This document shows, one piece after another, positions 25,101-37,233 of a stretch of 64,000 nucleotides of DNA (the first letter of the stretch is position 1; each line of letters starts with the position of its first letter). The position numbers were made by a program, and so were the translations under genes. The notes under the pieces are model-generated. The model was given only the letters and a program-made list of their open reading frames with translations. It had not been told where the DNA came from and searched no databases. This stretch comes from Rhododendron vialii. Taxonomy: Eukaryota; Streptophyta; Magnoliopsida; Ericales; Ericaceae. Location of the stretch: NCBI RefSeq assembly GCF_030253575.1, contig NC_080564.1, positions 5,190,501-5,254,500 of the forward strand, written 5' to 3'.

Positions 25101-25938
25101 CAATTATGTTATCCGTGGTCAATTCGACTCCGAAGCAGTACCCGTACGTCAACCCCAGTATCCACCCCCGGTAATTCCTAAGCCCCCTAAACAACACGGT
25201 GAAAAAGTTATTACCGCTGCCGCAAGTTTTAGGCGAGTTCTTTTTACTGCTGTAGTTTCCATCGGGGAGATCCTGGCCGTAGATCAGTAACAGAAGGGCA
25301 GTTACGGACTGGAACACCGCGGGGACCACGAAGGCGGCGCGCCAGGCAGTTGACGTCGGGATTTGGAAATAGTCGGTTAGGAGAGTGACGATGAGGGGCA
25401 TGAGCAGTTGGGTCACGCCGGATCCCACATTGGCCCAGCCAGCGGCGAAGCCGTTAGCTAGGCCGACGACGTTGGGGGAGAACATGGAGGACATCCAGAA
25501 CTGGTTGGCGACGAAGTTGGCCAGGCAGAAGCCGATGAGAAAGCGGACGAGGATGAAGGAAGGGGGGGATTGGATTAAGGAGACGGAGAGGACGACGGGG
25601 GCGGTGAGGAAGGAGAGGGTGGAGGAGGCGATGCGGGGGCCGAAGAGGTCGCAGGCGGTGCCCATGGCGAGGCGGGCGAAGATGGAGCCGGTGAAGGAGG
25701 CGATGCCGGCGCGGCCAATGTCGGTGGAGGAGAGTTGGAGGTCGGAGCGGATGAATGAGATGAGAGGGGGGATGGAGAAGGTGGAGAAGAAGTTGGAGAA
25801 GAGAGAGAGCCAGGAGAGGTGGAAGGCGAGCATGTGGGGAGAGGAGAGGGAGAAGAGGCGGAATTCGGTGGCTTTGTGGTCGGCATCGACCGGGAGAGAG
25901 AAGTGGAGTGTGGGTTTGGGTGGTGGTGGTTCTTCCAT
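20910..25938 (-). CDS. NRT2.7: High-affinity nitrate transporter NRT2.7-type (3 exons)
   Basis: Exons on the minus strand: 25082-25938, 24400-24690 and 20910-21159. The joined frame gives 465 residues, slightly shorter than the Arabidopsis protein as I recall it. It is a major-facilitator protein: AMGTACDLFGPRIASS lies in the first cytoplasmic loop, AGWANVGSGVTQLLMPL is the first nitrate-porter signature and SGMTGSGGTVGAVVTQLL the second. FIYFPKWGGMFCGPS-like residues close the core. The N-terminus (PVDADHKATEFRLFSLSSPH) and overall wording fit NRT2.7, known in Arabidopsis as a seed tonoplast transporter that loads nitrate into vacuoles. The start is the ATG before EEPPPPKP; the upstream frame is a promoter read-through. 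Intron 2 (21160-24399) is transposon-rich. Intron 1 is flanked by a 13-bp direct repeat. Close NRT2 relatives are the main alternative name. Confidence 0.93.
21290..21500. repeat. Complex tandem repeat in NRT2.7 intron 2
   Basis: A module containing AATATTATATTTTGGATGGT, then GCATTGTGCATAGAGTAA, a poly-T and AAAACTTGTAAGTGAACAAA occurs two to three times with internal deletions. Simple head-to-tail duplication explains it. Confidence 0.85.
21671..22094. mobile_element. Long foldback MITE in NRT2.7 intron 2
   Basis: Arms of about 180 bp are inverted and diverged. They share GCTGCTGTCCCTTTAA-like ends, CGATGATCGRWAA and a GTACCAAAAATTA segment. No ORF; the target duplication is unclear. Confidence 0.65.
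22146..22181. repeat. (AT)18 microsatellite
   Basis: Uninterrupted AT repeat in NRT2.7 intron 2. Confidence 0.95.
23197..23426. mobile_element. MITE with AGAARTTTTTGGGTGCC ends
   Basis: The left 43 bases and the reverse complement of the right end agree through TTTTTGGGTGCC, CGGGTAC and GTGGTAT. About 230 bp in NRT2.7 intron 2, without coding capacity. Confidence 0.7.
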
Positions 25939-26632
25939 GGTGGATGCAGTGCAGAAGCGGCGGCGGCGGTATTTAGAGAGAGAGAGAGTGTGTATTAGCA
26001 CATGAGTTGGAAAAATGTTTTGTTTATCTCTGTTGCATGCTTTGAATATCAGGATGAGCAATTTTATTTCTCCACTCGTCTCCAACCCATATGTTGTCAC
26101 ACGTACACGACTGTAATTTAATATTTAGGAGCGTTTTCACCGATTAACAAGTTTTTATTTAATTTTTTTTCGTCTCAACGAAAAAAATAAAAAAAAATAA
26201 AAAAATAACTTTTACACAAATATTCTTATCACGGTTGTGGACCAGGGTGAGCCCACAAGGGCACAAAAGAGGACTCGGAGGTTTGAAACTAGACCAGAAC
26301 TTGGTCCCAGTTGATTGCGTATTAATTGCTGGGAGTTTTTGAATTTGTGCCGACAGAATATCAACGAAATTCGTTGTCATTACTTAATTAACTTAACTGA
26401 CATTCTTGACATGCATTTGGAAGAAAAAACAAGGAGACGACTGCTTGAAGTTTGGACACTTTGGAATAGTTCCAATTTCAACCAAATAGTAGAACCGATG
26501 ATCGTGGGGATGTGAGTCTGGACTAGGTTTTCACCACAATCAAGACTCATTATGCTCCCCCCCATTAGTATTTTGGGATCTAGTTCTTTTCGTCTATTGG
26601 ACCCATACGTAGTCCAACACGGATTTCGGGTT

Positions 26633-26813
26633 GGTGCCACAGCACCATGCTGCGGCCCTCCAAACTGTCAGATCGTGCATCCGACGGCTCGAATCTCATC
26701 TTGGCAATCAATGATCGAGAGTCGTTTATTACCGAGATAAGATTTAAACAGTCGGATGCACGATCCGATTGCTTAAAAGTGCGCAACATGGTGCTGCGCA
26801 CATTACTGCACAA
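26633..26813. mobile_element. Foldback MITE, about 180 bp
   Basis: Inverted arms of about 65 bp share CAGCACCATG(C/T)TGCG and ATCGTGCATCCGAC. Short ORFs in both directions here are shadows of the foldback. Confidence 0.65.
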
Positions 26814-27473
26814 CACCATCCTCCAATTGATCCAACACAAGTCTCCTCGAGAAAGAAACCAAATAAAGAGAAAGAAATCACCAAATCTCGCATTCAACAA
26901 AAACGGATGAACTATACCAATAAATACATACAAATCTCAAACCCAAAACCTTTGTATATGTGTGGGTGTGCTATGTAAATTAGTGTATTAATTGTTTGGT
27001 CTCAGGTTTTCAGGTACATCTACAGTATGATATGTGGGCTCTAATTTCTCATGTGGTTAATTTTGGGGGGAGAAGAATGGATTATTAGTGTTGACGATTT
27101 GGAAGATATAATCGGAGGACTTTTAAGAGGAAAAGAGGCCCTCGCCCCGGAGGGGTTGAGCCATTCCTCAACAGATCGATTTGAGGAAATTAAGGTATAT
27201 AATTTCAAATGATATCGAACACTTCTAACGATATACTAGTACAAGCAGGATACTAATTCATGTTGGAGTATCACTTCATAGTAGAATAACATTATTGGAA
27301 ATTAATCATGAGACATGATTGAACCAGATATTCCATCGCATGAGCAGTACTTCTAATATAAAGTTATACGTTATATTTATTATATAACTCAAGTATTATT
27401 TTATGTCAATTTACGCGTGCTTCGATTAAAATATATTTGAGCACCGATTGATCGATTAGTTTGGGGCATTTAA

Positions 27474-27600
27474 AGTTGAGTGCAAGCTCGGCATAAACTA
27501 ATCTCACAAGAGTTGATAACACTTGAGTGATTCCGATCCTCATACTTAGAAAGAAGCAAACTCGTCCCAAACTTTGATCATCATGCCAACCTTTTGGGTT
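27474..27600 (-). mobile_element. Truncated Au-like SINE
   Basis: The plus strand reads the reverse of the SINE head: ACTAATCTCACAAGAGTTGA, a degenerate B-box region, then GCCAACCTTTTGGGTT. Similar copies are at 35138 and 43008. The 3' part is missing. Confidence 0.5.
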
Positions 27601-27711
27601 ATGACGCTCACTTTATAGTTCATCTTCTAATTCATAATCCTAATCAATCATTCTTTGAGACAAAGGGTAGTTGGGTGACAGTGGCATACCTTTTTTGCTT
27701 AGATTTTTACG

Positions 27712-28078
27712 GTGGCGGAGCTAGAATGTTGTTATCAAGGGTCGGCTTAATAGACATGTATTTTTTATCGGAACATATAATTATATTATCATAAGATTTT
27801 TACTTTTCAGTTCATTACGTTTATACATTGAATTGATTCTTTAAGTTATTTCAACTGTCACATGCTTTTATTTATTTATGAAAGAAATTCAGAAATGAGA
27901 ATGTAAAATAATCAGTTTTTTATCAAGTCGAAGCGAAATTATTAAGATTATAAGTAACTATACACGAATAATTATCAATAATATTTAAAAGCAAGTACAT
28001 ATAAAATAAAAAATTTAAAACTCAGACACTTAGGGAGTCGGGGCGGGGGAGCTGCCCCCGGCCCCTACACACCTCCAC
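27712..28078. mobile_element. Possible hAT relic
   Basis: The left end CGGTGGCGGAGCTAGAA resembles common plant hAT tips and the right end has a diverged CACCTCCACCCTTG. The flanks show only a poor 8-bp match, so this is a weak call. Confidence 0.35.
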
Positions 28079-28399
28079 CCTTGGATTCCACATTTAACAT
28101 ACCCACCCTCTTGACGAACAAGATTATCCCATTTATATTAAAAAGAAAAGATTACAATTACAATAATAAAAGAAAATACAACAAAACAAAAAAAAAAGAA
28201 CAAAACAGAGAAAAAACCCGTTTGTTAGGGGTCATAGATAGATAATCAAATAACAATCCTGACGTCTATATTCGAGGCTTCTTTTTTGTGTTTATCTCCA
28301 GAATATATAACAATTCGGTATACTCTATGTATTTTAAAACTAATTAAAATCAATTTGTGTAGAGTTTCGGAATTAATGAGCCCCCAGTACGTGTTAAGG

Positions 28400-28403
<4 letters not shown>

Positions 28404-28488
<85 letters not shown>
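28404..28488. repeat. Compound (CT)n(AT)n microsatellite
   Basis: About 20 CT units run directly into about 22 AT units. Confidence 0.95.
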
Positions 28489-28490
<2 letters not shown>

Positions 28491-29194
28491 CTGCATATTA
28501 AGGTGTACTTCATCTTTTCACTTTTGATTAATGGAGTAACAAAAAGGAGAAACTTTCTTCAAAAGAATTTGGGTTTCCGTTCTAATTTTTTTTACTTTTT
28601 TGTTGAAACGAACCGATAATCTATAAAAGTTTAACAAAAATTAGCGGACGCAAAAAAGAATTGAATAAAGACAAAAGAAAAACCGAGTTGATTTTTTTAG
28701 GAAAACTAATGCCTTGTTCTCTTCACAATTCAAAAAGAATTTTTTAAAAAATTCTAAAATTCTCTTTAAATTTCTCTTACTTCCAATATTTCTCTCTCTA
28801 TTTCTCTCCACTTATTATTTCCTACTATTTTTAAAAAAAAATTTCAAACTCTAATCCAAACAAAGCATAAGCCAAGTTAGCTTTAAAACGCCAAAGGAAC
28901 ATGGATTAGCCGATAGGAAGTTAATAAAACTACTCTAGCTACTATATTTACGATGAACAAAAGTCTCTAGATGCATTGGGTTACTCTATTTTGGGAAAAA
29001 ATAATTCACAACTGAGACAATATGTAATTTTTTTTCCATTTTTCGGTTAATTGTCTCTGTTCCAACCATTTTGCGTCCAAGACATGATTTCCTCATGCTA
29101 AAACGACATTTTTGTCTCTTAGGTCATAATGTGCCACACACACCACATATGCATTTTGGCTCACTAGCCAGCAATGGGAATAGATCAAAGCCAG

Positions 29195-29388
29195 CCGAAG
29201 GTTAGTTTGGTTGGTCGGTGGGTTTGCTCTCTCCACACAGGTGATCAGCGTTCGAGAAGTACTACGGCAGCAAGAAGGTAATTTTTTGCGAATACCCTAG
29301 CCCTGTCGTGGATCGATGAACTACCCTTTGAGCAGAACAGTGAGGAGATTAGTTAAGGTGCGCGTCAGCTAACCCGACCCTGACCACC
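29195..29388 (+). mobile_element. Au-like SINE
   Basis: A tRNA-like head with TTGGTCGGTGGGTTTG and a B-box-like GCGTTCGAGAA is followed at the end by GTTAAGGTGCGCGTCAGCTA, the conserved Au 3' motif. Borders are approximate. Confidence 0.55.
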
Positions 29389-30404
29389 AAAAATAGACCA
29401 AAGCCCACTCTATAATAGAAGCAAAGAGACACACATGCAACATCTCTATCGTCCTGTTTTTTGTTGCAAGGTGGGGTAGTTTGCCAGGCTGCTATGTGGC
29501 TCTCCTGGTGATGGTTTTATATGGACCCGATTGCACATGGACCCTAATGTACCTATGTCCATATACTAGAAGCCTAATTTGCTAAAGTTAAACTGACAAG
29601 GTTGTTGAGAAGATCTTTTGCAATTGGACAGTGATTGAGATCCACTTTGCGACGGAATCATCCAGTTTTTGACCCATTTAAGAGACACTTTGCGACGAAA
29701 CCATCTAGTTTTGGCCCATTTAGGGTTTCTTGTGCCTTAGTTTGAAAAAAAAAAAATTTCAAACTCAAAAAACATTCATTATCTTTACTCTCAATTATTA
29801 TTCTAATTTCTTCTCTCTCCGCTCATTACTCTTATCTCTAATCATTATTCTTATTTCTTTTTATATCTCTCTCCACTCATTACCCATATCTTCAATTATT
29901 ACCATAATTTCTCTCTCCATTTATTAATCCAAAAATCAAAGCCAAAAAAACTCAAATTTGAATCCGAACAAGGCATTGATCACTTGAATGCGTTTTTATT
30001 TGGTGTAGTATTCACATGAAATCTTGATTGATCAAGATTTATTGTATCCTGATACATGTGATGGCCGGCATCAATCCCTTTTATGCACTATATTTTACTT
30101 CAATTTCATTATCGTACGTACGTATATCTACCTAATGTGAATCTTACAAGCAAAAATTTTATACGATAAAGGCACTCTACCTGCATGACTTGATCTCATC
30201 ATAAACTATTTAGACATTCTACAATGACCAATCTCGAGTAAAAGGACGACAAAATTCTATATGAGGCTCTTGTGTGGTCTTAAAAGTTGCTACATTTTGG
30301 AGATTTTAAATTTCACATTGTAGAAATATTCCATACCTAACTGGATTTGAACTAATGGGCCGGGAGATCATAACTGGGATGATCTTTTTACTCACAAAAA
30401 AGTA

Positions 30405-30540
30405 TAGGGAACATGATGGCTCAGAACGCGTTTTGATAATTAATACCCGTCAAGGACAAACTAAGAACATTTGTTAATGTTGAAAATGTCCTTGCCGGGG
30501 GTATTAATTATCAAAACACGTCATTGGCCGTCATTTTCCC
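30405..30540. mobile_element. Short foldback MITE
   Basis: Arms 30411-30458 and 30487-30534 are inverted copies sharing CGTTTTGATAATTAATACCC. The spacer is about 28 bases. No ORF. Confidence 0.7.
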
Positions 30541-30750
30541 AAAAGTATATAACAAATATGAGTAGACAAAATCAAGATTCAAGTCACTGATCATATCAAC
30601 GAGCTAGATTAGAAGTAACTATATATATACTCACATAAACAGCAGTATGAATTCCAAAACTATATCCTAATGTGGAATTTCTGGTCAATAGAGAAATATC
30701 ACCAACATTTCGTACTTTCATGATTTTTCCAATATTTCAGTGTCTAAATA

Positions 30751-30975
30751 CTTCATCCATCCCATTTTCTTTGTCATTTTTTTGATATTCGTGTCAGTTT
30801 TCAATCGCTTATATCTTCTAATATGAATATCCAAAAATATGTAATATGGATCGTATTTGATAGTATTCGATTAGGTCTATCATACAAAATTTTCGAAATT
30901 ATAAAAAATATTATAGATTAAGAGATATAAGCGTTTAAAGATCGGCACAAACAACGAAAATGAGACGGATGGAGA
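30751..30975. mobile_element. Stowaway-like MITE
   Basis: Inverted ends CTTCATCCATCCCATTTTC and GAAAATGAGACGGATGGAG next to TA dinucleotides, the mariner/Stowaway style. The core (TCAATCGCTTATATCTTCTA, GGATCGTATTTGATA) is related to the element nested at 34178-34412. Confidence 0.7.
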
Positions 30976-31419
30976 ATTAAGGATTCCCAATTTGGCGGGG
31001 ACTTTCCAAAGTCCAGGGCGTTGCAGGTTTGTAGCCAAGGAAAAAATATGGGAAATCTCTATGCAGCGGCAAGGAAATAAAATATTATCATTGTCATGAT
31101 TTCTGGCCATCTTAATATCTGTTTTGTGGAATTTTTTAGTTGAAAAGGACACAATTGCTCCTATCTCTCTTTTTCTTGATGATGATTATACAAAAACAAG
31201 AAATAATTCTCTCTGGTCTTATAAGTAATTTTTAATATTTTTGTAGTTTATAAGTTTAACCCTTTATTAAACGACAAAAACAAACAACAACTAAAAATAT
31301 ATATAATTACAATTTATATGTAGATCCAAGCCAATCCAAAGAGTTTAAACCTTCCTTCTTTAACTTTTCTCACACTTAATAGAGTCTAAACCAACAAATC
31401 TTCTCTAGAGTCGAAACAC

Positions 31420-31651
31420 GTTGGCCTGGTTTGCTGCTATTGCTTTTCTTGGTGTTTGTTTTTTGTTGTTGGTCTCGGTGGCTGAGTTTTGTTGGTATGG
31501 TTGTTTTTAGTCTTTTAGTCTCTTTTTTGTTGGTTTCTTGCCAACTTTTTCTCTTGGGTCTCGGGTTGCTTGTGCTTGCCATTGTCCCTTCAATCTTTGT
31601 ATCTTTTTTCAAAGATTAATTAATAAATCTCTTTTTGCCGAGAAAAAAAAA
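31420..31651 (+). mobile_element. LINE (L1-type) 3' end
   Basis: T-rich sequence with TTTTTTGTTGGTTTCTTGCC, a polyadenylation-like AATAAATCTCTTTTTGCCGA and a poly(A) ending at 31651 matches the usual 3' tail of plant L1 elements. The leucine-rich ORFs here are by-products. No reverse transcriptase remains. Confidence 0.55.
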
Positions 31652-32402
31652 CAAGTGGATAGCATTTGGAGATAAAAGTGCACAACAAACAATTAATATC
31701 CATAATCTTGCGGCCGGGTTACTACATGTCAAAATATAAAGTCCAGAAGCTAGCATCCATGCACGTGGTTAAAGGCCATCAGAGATTAATTTGGTATAGA
31801 AATTAGCTGGTATTGGAAGGTGAATGGATTGGGCATTACGCCATTACGCATGGCACTTAATTAATCCAAGGATGCAAAGGTTGGGTTTGACTTGTATTTT
31901 AATATGGCCCCAAAGTTGTAGCCTATTATTATAAGTGGAGTAGTACGTAATTCTGCTTAAAGGGGATTTGGGCTTCAACGCATATTTTATTACGGTGGTG
32001 TTCAAATTATTATTATTATAAGGTGACAACTTAATAAAAGGGCAGCAAAGGGGTTGTGTTTTGAGACACTTGGGCACGTAAACAGAGAAAAGAAGCGGGA
32101 CAGAAGCTGCGCATACTTGGGATTCCTCCTGTTTTGGGGTATTCGAGTACCTTACTTGGTTGTTGAGGAAACACAAAGGGAAAAAGACACAAGGACGACA
32201 AAGTTATTCTGGTTTAATTCAGAGAGATAGAGGAGATTATGAGTCTCTCATAAGTCATTGATCAGATTCGTTTGGTGCATACAATAATATATACATATAC
32301 ATATGAAGGAAAGTGAGAGAAGGAGGAAGAGAAGGGCACAAATTAAAAATATATCTCAATCGCCAAATATAAATCGGTGAATCCGTGAGTGTTGCATGCA
32401 AA

Positions 32403-33992
32403 ATGCCGGGAGATTCAATCACAGCAGGTGGTGTCGATGAAGTTGAGCCCGTGCAGAAGGGTAGTACTAATTGGGCAAATGAGGAGTGGGTCGTAGACAT
32501 AAGAAACGAACTCGATCGGCTCTTGCATGATGGTCCGACAGCGCTGCGGGAACGCTTCTCAAAGAAGCGATCCATGATCTACAAAGTGCCGGCTTTCCTG
32601 AAAAACCTAAACAACAAAGCCTACGAGCCTCAAATGGTGTCCTTTGGTCCTTACCATTACGGAAAGGAACATTTGATGCCAATGGAGAAGCGCAAGCACA
32701 CCATGCTCCTCGATTATCTCCAAAGATCAGGGAAGCCTCTGGAATCATATGTCAACGCTCTGGCCCCAGTGGTGCAAGATTTGAAAGACTTTTACAATGC
32801 ACTCGAACCTCGTTGGCATGGGGATACCAGCGGATTCTTGAAGCTAATGGTCCTAGATGGCTGCTTCATGCTCCATTTCATAGATCGTGAGTCTCATTAC
32901 GGACTTAACTGAGTTTATTTTCTTGGAGACTTGGAAAGTGCTGGCATCAAGCGGGACATGCTCCTCCTTGAAAATCAACTGCCCATCCTTGTTCTCCTAA
33001 AGATTGATCAAGTGCGAAACGTAAGAAGACAGATTGATCATCTCATTCATTTTCTTTCTCGTTTTTTTCTAAATGTGTTTTTCTGTAGTTAATTTTTGTA
33101 TGATCTCTCTCTCTCTCTCTCTCTCTAGAAAAAAATCATGTGTTCTGTTTTAATGTTTCTGGCTTGATTGGTTACCTCTAAAAGAAAATTAAAATTAAAT
33201 ATTGCTTCACACGTTTGATCATAACAATTGCAGGGTGGTGAGCCACGCGAGGAGTACATCCAAGAGCTTGTCTTAGGTCCCTGGGGCTTTTGGTCACTGC
33301 CGCAGCCCTTAAGAATGGGGAAATGCTTGCATGTATTGGACATGTATAGAAAGACCCTAATTTGGGATGAGTAATATGTCTCCCATACTGGTTCATCTGG
33401 CAAAGCATTTCAATTCTGGTCAGCAATTGAACTTACGGAAGCTGGGATCAGGTTGAAACCGTCAATCGCAGTAGAGCAGGGGAGAATCTCGTTCAACGCC
33501 GATGACGGGGTCCTAAGACTCCCACGCTTGGAGGTGGACCATGCGACGGAATCGATATTTCGAAACTTGATAGCTTTCGACAGCCTCCACGTTGGCGACT
33601 TACGGGGTGAACTGACTTCCTTTATTTACTTCATGCGGCAGCTAATAAAAATCCCTAGAGATGTCAGCGTGTTGATAGCCAGAGGCATCATAGTAAATAA
33701 TGGCGTCGGAAGTGACGAAGCTATCGTCCGACTCTTTGACTCACTCTCTAAGGAGGTACCGATGCTCAACCCATTTACTTCGAAAATGTTTAATGATGTG
33801 TATGAACCAATCCTGGACTACCGCCGCAAGCCACAGAATAGGCTCCGTGCATATGTTGTTCACGCCTACCACGAGAGTACTAATTGGAGTCCCTTGGCTT
33901 ATTTGTCTATCCTTGCCGCCATTCTCCTTTTCATCCTCTCCTTTCTTCAAACTTGGTACACCCTCTATCCATATTACCACCCACGCAAATAA
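32403..33992 (+). pseudogene. DUF247 (UPF0481) gene copy A, two premature stops
   Basis: Exon 1 is 32403-33020 and exon 2 33234-33992, split by a 213-bp GT-AG intron as in copy B. Translation starts MPGDSITAGGVDEVEPVQ and keeps the family hallmarks YEPQMVSFGPYHYGKE, KLMVLDGCFMLHF and RDMLLLENQLPILVL. The C-terminal membrane segment LAYLSILAAILLFILSFL is followed by QTWYTLYPYY. In-frame TGA at 32910-32912 and TAA at 33372-33374 interrupt it; copy B has sense codons at both places. DUF247 proteins are plasma-membrane-associated plant proteins of mostly unknown role; some grass members act in self-incompatibility. No frameshift is needed to follow the frame, so decay looks recent. A truncated 169-residue product is possible. 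Confidence 0.85.
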
Positions 33993-34092
33993 CTGGGCCT
34001 TTGGGGTAGAATTGCCATTTCTCTCTGTACCGGAATTAGCAATCTACTCCGAGATCTCCACCCTCATTTTTTTAATATATATATATACGGTG

Positions 34093-34560
34093 TACTATTC
34101 TCTCCGTCCCGTAAAGTTAGTAATATACAAAATTACGTGTAATTTTTCAGCTTAAAAATAATGTACTTACCAAAATATTCTCTCAGTTCCTTTTTAATTT
34201 TCTACTACGGTTTTGCGTGTCATTTTCAATTGTTTATATCTCTTAACGTATAGTGTTAAAAATATGCAATATAGATCTTGTTCTGATAAATCTCAGTTGT
34301 TTCGATAAGACGATAATTTTAAAAACATAAAACATAATATACATTGAGAGATATAAGTCTTTGAAAATTGCACGCAAAACTGTAGTAGACACTTAAAAAA
34401 GGACAAATGAAGTAATTTTTTTGTGCAATATGAATCTTATTTTATATATCTCAACAAGATATTTTGAACGGTGCAAAAAATTATTTTAGTAAATACATTT
34501 TATTTTTTAATTTGAAAATTGCACATAGTTTCGTAACTTTATGGAAAGGAGAGAGTGCTA
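34093..34560. mobile_element. MITE of unit A, carrying a nested insertion
   Basis: Ends are TATTCTCTCCGTCCCGTAAAG and a diverged inverted CTTTATGGAAAGGAGAG. It corresponds to 42230-42470 in unit B, so it predates the duplication. It is longer because another MITE (34178-34412) sits inside it. Confidence 0.75.
34178..34412. mobile_element. Stowaway-like MITE nested in another MITE (235 bp)
   Basis: Bounded by TA on both sides (34176-34177, 34413-34414). The ends TTCTCTCAGTTCCTTTTTAA and, reverse-complemented, CTTCATTTGTCCTTTTTTAA are inverted repeats. The same place in unit B has no insertion, giving a clear empty site. Confidence 0.85.
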
Positions 34561-35137
34561 ATTTCTACCATGTATCTGCATGATTACTTGCTAGTTGCTT
34601 GTAAAAAATAAAGCCGATAATTACGTGTGTATTGTTGTTCTATCAATTATCATTTCTATTTCTGTCCACAAAATGCTACTGTATACTATTGTGTTCTTCC
34701 CTGGTCATCATGAGCTTAATTCTGGTTGGTTTCAAATGGACATCCCTCCATCTTTGGCATTGGCAATATCCTCCATTATGCTAATCTTCCATTGGGCATC
34801 AAGGTAATTAAGTATAAATATTACTCCAAAAGCTTATTATGTACGCCAATAATATTTTGATGTTTGGAAGATTTGGTTGAATATTTGGACTTTGGTGAGG
34901 TGACTAAAAATGGGTTACATTTGAATTAGGGCATCATAGCTATACCATATGAGTGACTTTTTGATCCGGCCTTAAAGTTTTGAGAGGACAAGAAACACTA
35001 TCATTATATATGGAAGGAATGCTAAATTATTTTTACGAAAAGAGGTGGAGTAAATGCATACCCGCCTCCAATTTCTAGTATATCAGCAAGAAAAAAAATT
35101 TTGATTTCATTTTTTAACTCAAGTATTTGGGATTGGT

Positions 35138-35330
35138 TACGTGCGTGCACCTCGACTAATCTTGAAGACCAATTCCACCGCTCACTTACGGGATGCCAAT
35201 TGAAGTTGGAGCAAAACTTTATATGGACTAATCCTAAAGGAGTTGATAACACAAGCGATTTTGAACCTGAAACATTAGGAAAGAGCAAACTCATGAGTCT
35301 CAAGCCTTGACCACTGGGCCGACCCAATGG
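35138..35330 (-). mobile_element. Au-like SINE in unit A
   Basis: On the minus strand it has GGCCCAGTGGTCAAGGCTTG at the head and AGATTAGTCGAGGTGCACGC at the tail, as in Au SINEs. The copy at 43008-43209 is its duplicate. Confidence 0.6.
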
Positions 35331-37233
35331 GATTGTGGAAAAACTCTAGTTTCACACACAAATTGCGCATCTACTTAAATAAACACTCACGTGTTTTGTG
35401 GGATCCACACATACTGCATGACGTTGTGTTTGTGGACCTCATAAAATATGTGAGCGTGCGTGAAAATAAGTTTGTAAGTTGGGAAAACTCAACCACATAA
35501 ACTCAGACTCACACTCACAAAGGGAGAGGGAACCTCACGCACTTCAATGTGTGCGCAAATATAATCAATCGGAGTATTTCTTGTTGACTCATGGGACTCT
35601 CATCTCTTACTAGTATGTGTGTAACTGTAAAGAAGAACAAAGGATGCCCTCAAATGAAAAGGCCATCTCCACCATAGGAAACTTGATCAAAGAAACTTGC
35701 AAATACAATGTCAGATGTCACACATTTCTAGTTCTACTCCATGATTTACAAAAGACTACCACATTTACACACCACAACAGAACTTAGATCCCTGTAACAA
35801 AAACTCTGACCTGCTCTTTACAACCTAATTCTTCCAAAAGGATTGCGGGATTTCGTTGTACACTACCCAAAATCATGAACTACAAAACACCATGCTCTCT
35901 AGACACCGAGAGAGAGAGAGAGAGAGAGAGAGTCATCCATTGTATTTCTTGCATCTCTAATCATGTATAGCGCCCAATTCAGCCAACATTCTCGCGTACT
36001 CAGACTCGAGATCACCAAGTTCGCTCCAAAGTTGTTGCACCTGCCGCAAAACAAAGTAACAGATGAATGAAGAACAAGAAATTTAATGAAGTTCCCATTC
36101 TAGGAGCACCAAAGTTAGGTTGGTTTTGGATTTCGGCACTATGGAGGGACTTGCAGTGGGAAAAGAAAAGGAGAGTGATTCGTGAAGGGTTTTTTTCCCC
36201 TCTCTCCTTACCTTTTGGTTTTCTTTTTACCTCCACAAATCCCTCCATGAATCAGATATCAAACATAGCCATTATTTCTCTTTCCCCAACGTGGTTTCGG
36301 CTGGGACTTGGACAGTGATTTTCGTTTGTTTCGACTTTTTATAAAGCATATGCTTATCTTTTTATTTGGTCCTTACGAAATGTTTCGAGTTTCAAAAGTC
36401 CATGTCATCTTCAACACAAGCCAATGGTAAACCATGTCAACATTGTTCATCATGTTAATGGAAAAGACAAGATTAAAATCGTTCTTAAATTGTCGGGATG
36501 CAAACGACACGTACAGTTTTTTAACTTGCTGCGAGAAAAAGTCGGCCAAATAATTTCTTCATTGCTGAACGGAAAGAATTGTGAAAACTATTACTTTCGG
36601 CTTGAGCACTATTCTGCTTGTGACAAAAATGTTGACCAGATAAATTTCCCGAATTTGCAAATACCATGTGACCAAAAACATTGCCGATAAGCAGATCAAA
36701 ATAAGTTCAAATTTCTTTGATTTGCAATTCATCGATGATTTATTGTTTACAGAGTGAACATTGTGAAGTACCTTTAGATTAAGATCTTCCACCCCTCTCT
36801 CCAATTCCAGTAACCTGGGAAATACACAAGCACAAATGAAGAATTGACAAAATAAAAGGATACAGAAGGAAGGGTGTGTGTATGTACAAAATATAGAACA
36901 AGAAGTCATCAAGTTAGTTGCGGGCCATGCTGAGAATTTGTCCTACAATTTGATGCGAGTATTTGTTCACAGTATTTTTCTTGATATATGTATTTGAAGA
37001 CACTCTCCACAAGCAATGACTAGTATAAGGCTCTGCGGCCTATGTCCCAAGGAAAAAATTGGAAAACAGGATCAAGGTACTAGACACAAGCTATTAGAGA
37101 TACTAGAATGGAATTATGGAGGAGGAGATGTATACACAAAGAGGACTTGTATTACTGGAGCAAAGGAGTAGGGGAGAGATGTGTTGACCTCTTGCCCCAA
37201 AGTCTTTTGTTTATAGGTGGTCAACTACATAAC

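Larger units (their letters stand above)
25939..32402. other. Gene-poor region between NRT2.7 and the duplication
   Basis: No gene supported. It contains the NRT2.7 promoter side (25939-26100), several MITEs (26633-26813, 30405-30540, 30751-30975), SINE copies (27474-27600, 29195-29388), a possible hAT relic (27712-28078), a compound microsatellite (28404-28488) and a LINE 3' end (31420-31651). The last about 285 bases (from 32118) begin duplicated unit A and are the presumed DUF247-A promoter. Confidence 0.7.

Noticed and set aside
25575..25886. 103-codon Ser/Pro-rich ORF on the minus strand
   Set aside because: Out-of-frame shadow of NRT2.7 exon 1.
25385..26005. 206-codon ORF on the plus strand
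   Set aside because: It is antisense to NRT2.7 exon 1 and arises from its GC-rich codon pattern; no family resemblance (Met/Arg/Glu-rich).
31431..31619. Leucine-rich membrane-like ORF
   Set aside because: T-rich 3' end of a LINE; no start context or homology.
33700..34155. 151-codon ORF overlapping DUF247-A exon 2 in another frame
   Set aside because: Overlapping frame of the conserved DUF247 3' end, also mirrored in copy B; a shadow.
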